Shown: one piece after another, positions 61,012 through 64,000 of the stretch
Layout of the letters: every line of letters starts with the position of its first letter
Numbering within the stretch: position 1 is the stretch's first letter
DNA from: Branchiostoma floridae
Taxonomy: Eukaryota > Chordata > Leptocardii > Amphioxiformes > Branchiostomatidae
Direction of reading: 5' to 3'
Length of the DNA: 64,000 bases
Assembly (NCBI RefSeq): GCF_000003815.2
Contig: NC_049994.1
Span: forward strand, 10,521,751 to 10,585,750
Notes under the pieces: model-generated
What the model was told of the DNA's origin: nothing
The model's database searches: none
Seen by the model: only the letters and a program-made list of their open reading frames with translations
Translations under genes and position numbers: made by a program

Positions 61012-62269
61012 CATAAATCCACGGAGATCGTAAATTTGACTCAGGAATCCTTCCCCAGAAACTGACAGCCGTTCCTCGAGCCTACCCAAGGAAAACGTCC
61101 CAACATTTCAACATCACAAGACGGAACGAAAGTTTTATATTCATTACATCAAGGAAAAAGTTCAAACTTTTCGTAGGATATTTAGAAAAAGGACTTATCA
61201 TTTGTGAGCAGTGGTGTGTTTTTTTTCTTGGCGTAGTCTGATGAATCGCACGTTATAAATCACAGTCAGCATATAGAGTGCGATTTAGCCGCAGAATTCA
61301 CCTTCTAAATTCAGGGCTATGTATTTGGAATTCTGCCGGTGTAGCATGCCGATAGGAAAGTACAGCATGTTCCCCCACACCTACACGTGGAAGAGATAGC
61401 AGTCCGGGTTTTGACGGACGCCTAAGATTTGAAACACCGATCAAACTTCAAACGCTAAAACTGGCTGACGCTGCCATAAATCAAGTTCCGTGTTTTCCAA
61501 TTTCTGTTCCTCGCCTTCCAGAAATAAACAGCCCTCTATTCGTCACAAGTAACCGATTCTAACAAGTTCTGTTGCACTAGGAAACTATTGCTGGTCTGTA
61601 TTCATTTGTTACTCTTCCTTCTCAGTCGTTCCAGTCGATATTTCTTTTATGATGTGTCAAAAACTGTTAAATTTGGTTCTGTCTTCAACCACAAGCCGCA
61701 AAGTTTTACATTTTACTACCAAACACATTTAAATCTATTTCAATTTGTGGTAGTCCTTTATTATAGAGGAATTAGAGCGTTTCATGTCGCGTTTTTGGAA
61801 GACTGTTTTTGTGTTTACGAGTTGTGTAGCGAGGGTATGAGTAACCTCACTGTAACCCCAGTTTTCACACTTACAGTCATAAATCACACTACAGTTACAA
61901 ATGAGGGCGCTGTGTTCAGAAAAAAGCCGGTCTTACTAATATATAAAGAGGCACTTCTGTTGTGGATTTAACAGGAATCCTCTTTAATATTCGTGTAGAT
62001 TTTGTAGTGATTGTACTGCGGAGGTATATTCGAAAATACATTGCTGCATTTTAAAAAAGAAGCGGTTAAAAGTGAGTTATGATTTAGCGTTAAAAAATGC
62101 TGCAGATGCGTCATTTTGAGCAGTACGTTTAGAATAAATTCTAGGAGAATTAGGTGAAAATTGTTCAGTATCTTGTTTGAGAAGAAACATACCTAAGGTT
62201 TTGTCCCCGGCCGCATCTTGTTGTAATTTTAAAGGACGTGTTTTTCACACCTACTATCATAAATCACAA
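61012..62269 (-). promoter_or_regulatory. Cluster of Pbx-Hox/CDX-like sites
   Basis: Five YATAAATC motifs lie in about 1.25 kb: 61012, 61254, 61475, 61878 and 62258. Three share TNATAAATCACA. The reverse complement TGATTTAT is a Pbx-Hox composite consensus. The function is inferred. Confidence 0.4.
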
Positions 62270-64000
62270 GGGTTTCGCGAATTCCTGCTAAAGCCAAAAC
62301 CTTTCTAACCAATCCAAGATGGCTCCGGTCATCTCTGGCCGATTCCGTCCAAATATTCTGGCCAAGACCGCTGTAATTTCGTTGTAATGACCGCCTTTAT
62401 TTGCACGTCTCGGCTCCAGTAAGGGGCTCTGCCACTTTCTGTGTGCACAAAGGTGAAGTGTACCAACGAAATTGACAGAACTGTCGCACTAGTCTAGACT
62501 GATTAATCAAGAGAAAGAGATCTTGTCAAGCCTTGTCCTTTTCAAGTGCCTAAAACACTTATGCACGAACGAATCGCCAATATTTTGCCGAAATTATAGC
62601 CTGCGTAACCATGCTAGTGTTATATTTCCGTTAGATGATAATTCGTTGTATTTGAGGCTTGTTTTGGGCTATTATCGCAATTGTAAATACCCTTGTACAA
62701 AGTACCACAAACACTAGATATTTCACCTATTGGCCTTTGGCTCAACCTGGCATTTTTTGTTGACGTTGCTGTGTTTTAAAACCACGAAACAGGTCAATAT
62801 TTGAAATAAGCATACGCAGAATAAACATGACCTATGTCTCCCAGTATTTACAATCTCGTAATGCATGACTCCCGGTCCATTTACCTTTCATGTTTGGCGT
62901 TTAAAATTCGTATTTTGGGCTTATATTTGTCCCAATATTTTCAATTTACACTGTGATATTTTACCCAGGATTTCGTACAAAACCTCGTAGCGTTTAAAGC
63001 ATTGTGAACGGATTTATTAATGGTTATTTTGATGCAAACTTGATGTTAACACGGCCGACATGTTCGCGCCTCCATGTTCAGCATGATATTTTGCAGCCAT
63101 TGCAAGGTAAGTGGATATTTTAATACTGTAACGTGCTGATTTAAGTAGCTAGGACTCTTACAAGGATTTCCAAGAGATTACCATATCCCTACGGATTAAC
63201 GTTAATACGAAAGCAGAGAAAATTGTACTTACGCAGTACGATTTGACGATGTTGATTTCGACAAAACGTCTCGAGAGGACCTCAAAATGTTGGACCTACA
63301 CACAAGCACCCATCGATTACCGTTCATACCGATTTCGTGTACTAAAATTATCTGTGCTTTTTTATAAATTTTCTTTTAAACCATTACGGATCTTGGTCCA
63401 TTCTTAAGCTAGCGGATGATTGAAATGGAAAGGATTCAGGGGAAAAGGGTTGAAAATATGTCAAACTTTCCACCCAACTATTAATCAAACATTGGCAGGG
63501 TGATACCACCGAGTTCTGCGCCATGATTGGTTTTTAAGTATCACATGACGACTAAAAATGACTCCCTTGTCCGCTGTTACGGATCAGTTAAAAGAAGTTC
63601 AACTCAATTTTATAAATTCCATGGGAATACAAGATTTATTTCGACTGAATAGACATAAAATTACAACGGAAAAACAAAACCTCACCTCGATTTTTTTTCT
63701 CGACATCTTGTTGTGTATATTTCGGGGTCAGTTCTTTCGAGAGCGCTATTCAGTCGTTCCCAGTATGAGTTGTAGTTCTAGTGCGTTAAACAAGTCCACG
63801 GGAAAGGTAATTTGGTGGGAATTACTAACGCAGATTTCAGCTCTCCGAGATTTGCCAGCGTTTCCCGGCGGTTAGCGGGTCGAGGGGGTGCTTGTTGGCG
63901 GGTTGAGACGACTTCGGCGACCGACAAGCCACGACGATCGCATCCCGTATGCAGAACGCATCGTAGTCTTCATCCTATCGATCTGGATTCCTGGCCAGGG

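Larger units (their letters stand above)
55161..64000. other. Intergenic DNA downstream of Hox4
   Basis: No coding gene was recognised; Hox3 would be expected further right, outside the window. The region contains a DR1-like repeat (55221-55233), Pbx-Hox-like TGATTTAT sites (55273, 55807), a GC-alternating run (56760-56771), a perfect CTCF core (59795) and a cluster of YATAAATC sites (61.0-62.3 kb). ORFs of up to 132 codons have no recognisable domain. Confidence 0.7.

Overview
The window is animal genomic DNA from the central part of a Hox cluster. It carries Hox5 (left edge, 5' end cut off) and a complete Hox4, both on the + strand, with mir-10 between them. One Hox gene of each class, compact two-exon genes, a chordate-type miR-10 starting with T, and the order Hox5 - mir-10 - Hox4 all fit the single, unduplicated cluster of a cephalochordate (amphioxus, Branchiostoma-like). 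An ambulacrarian cluster is less likely. Five runs of N mark this as a draft assembly. Layout: 1-2703 is Hox5 (3' part of exon 1, a 2.08 kb intron with two gaps, homeodomain exon), with a 3' UTR to a poly(A) signal near 3540. From about 3.57 to 50.5 kb lies about 47 kb with no convincing protein-coding gene; its small ORFs look random. mir-10 is at about 50.52-50.60 kb. Hox4 runs from about 52.8 to 55.16 kb (promoter, 275-codon CDS in two exons with a 376 bp intron, 3' UTR). From 55.16 to 64.0 kb is the start of the interval downstream of Hox4, presumably leading toward Hox3. The only clear mobile element is a 246 bp MITE at 33461-33706, flanked by TTA duplications. The main result of reading the non-coding DNA is an unexpected set of retinoic-acid-receptor-type elements. 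There are four perfect DR5 repeats (RGKTCA-N5-RGKTCA) at 3759, 12295, 14842 and 21889, all on the Hox-coding strand, against about 0.1 expected in the window. There is also a perfect DR2 in the Hox5 intron, a perfect DR1, a perfect TREpal palindrome and several near matches. The first DR5 sits about 200 bp past the Hox5 poly(A) signal, packed with a USF E-box and a YY1-type site in about 65 bp. YY1/Pho-type motifs recur six times, an NF-Y plus USF pair occurs in the Hox4 promoter and again at 5.38 kb, and a perfect CTCF core lies about 4.7 kb downstream of Hox4. Together these suggest retinoid- and Polycomb/YY1-linked control of Hox5, mir-10 and Hox4. miR-10 seed matches in the Hox5 3' UTR and at the end of the Hox4 CDS suggest a post-transcriptional link as well. 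All regulatory-site calls are motif matches read by eye, not measured binding.
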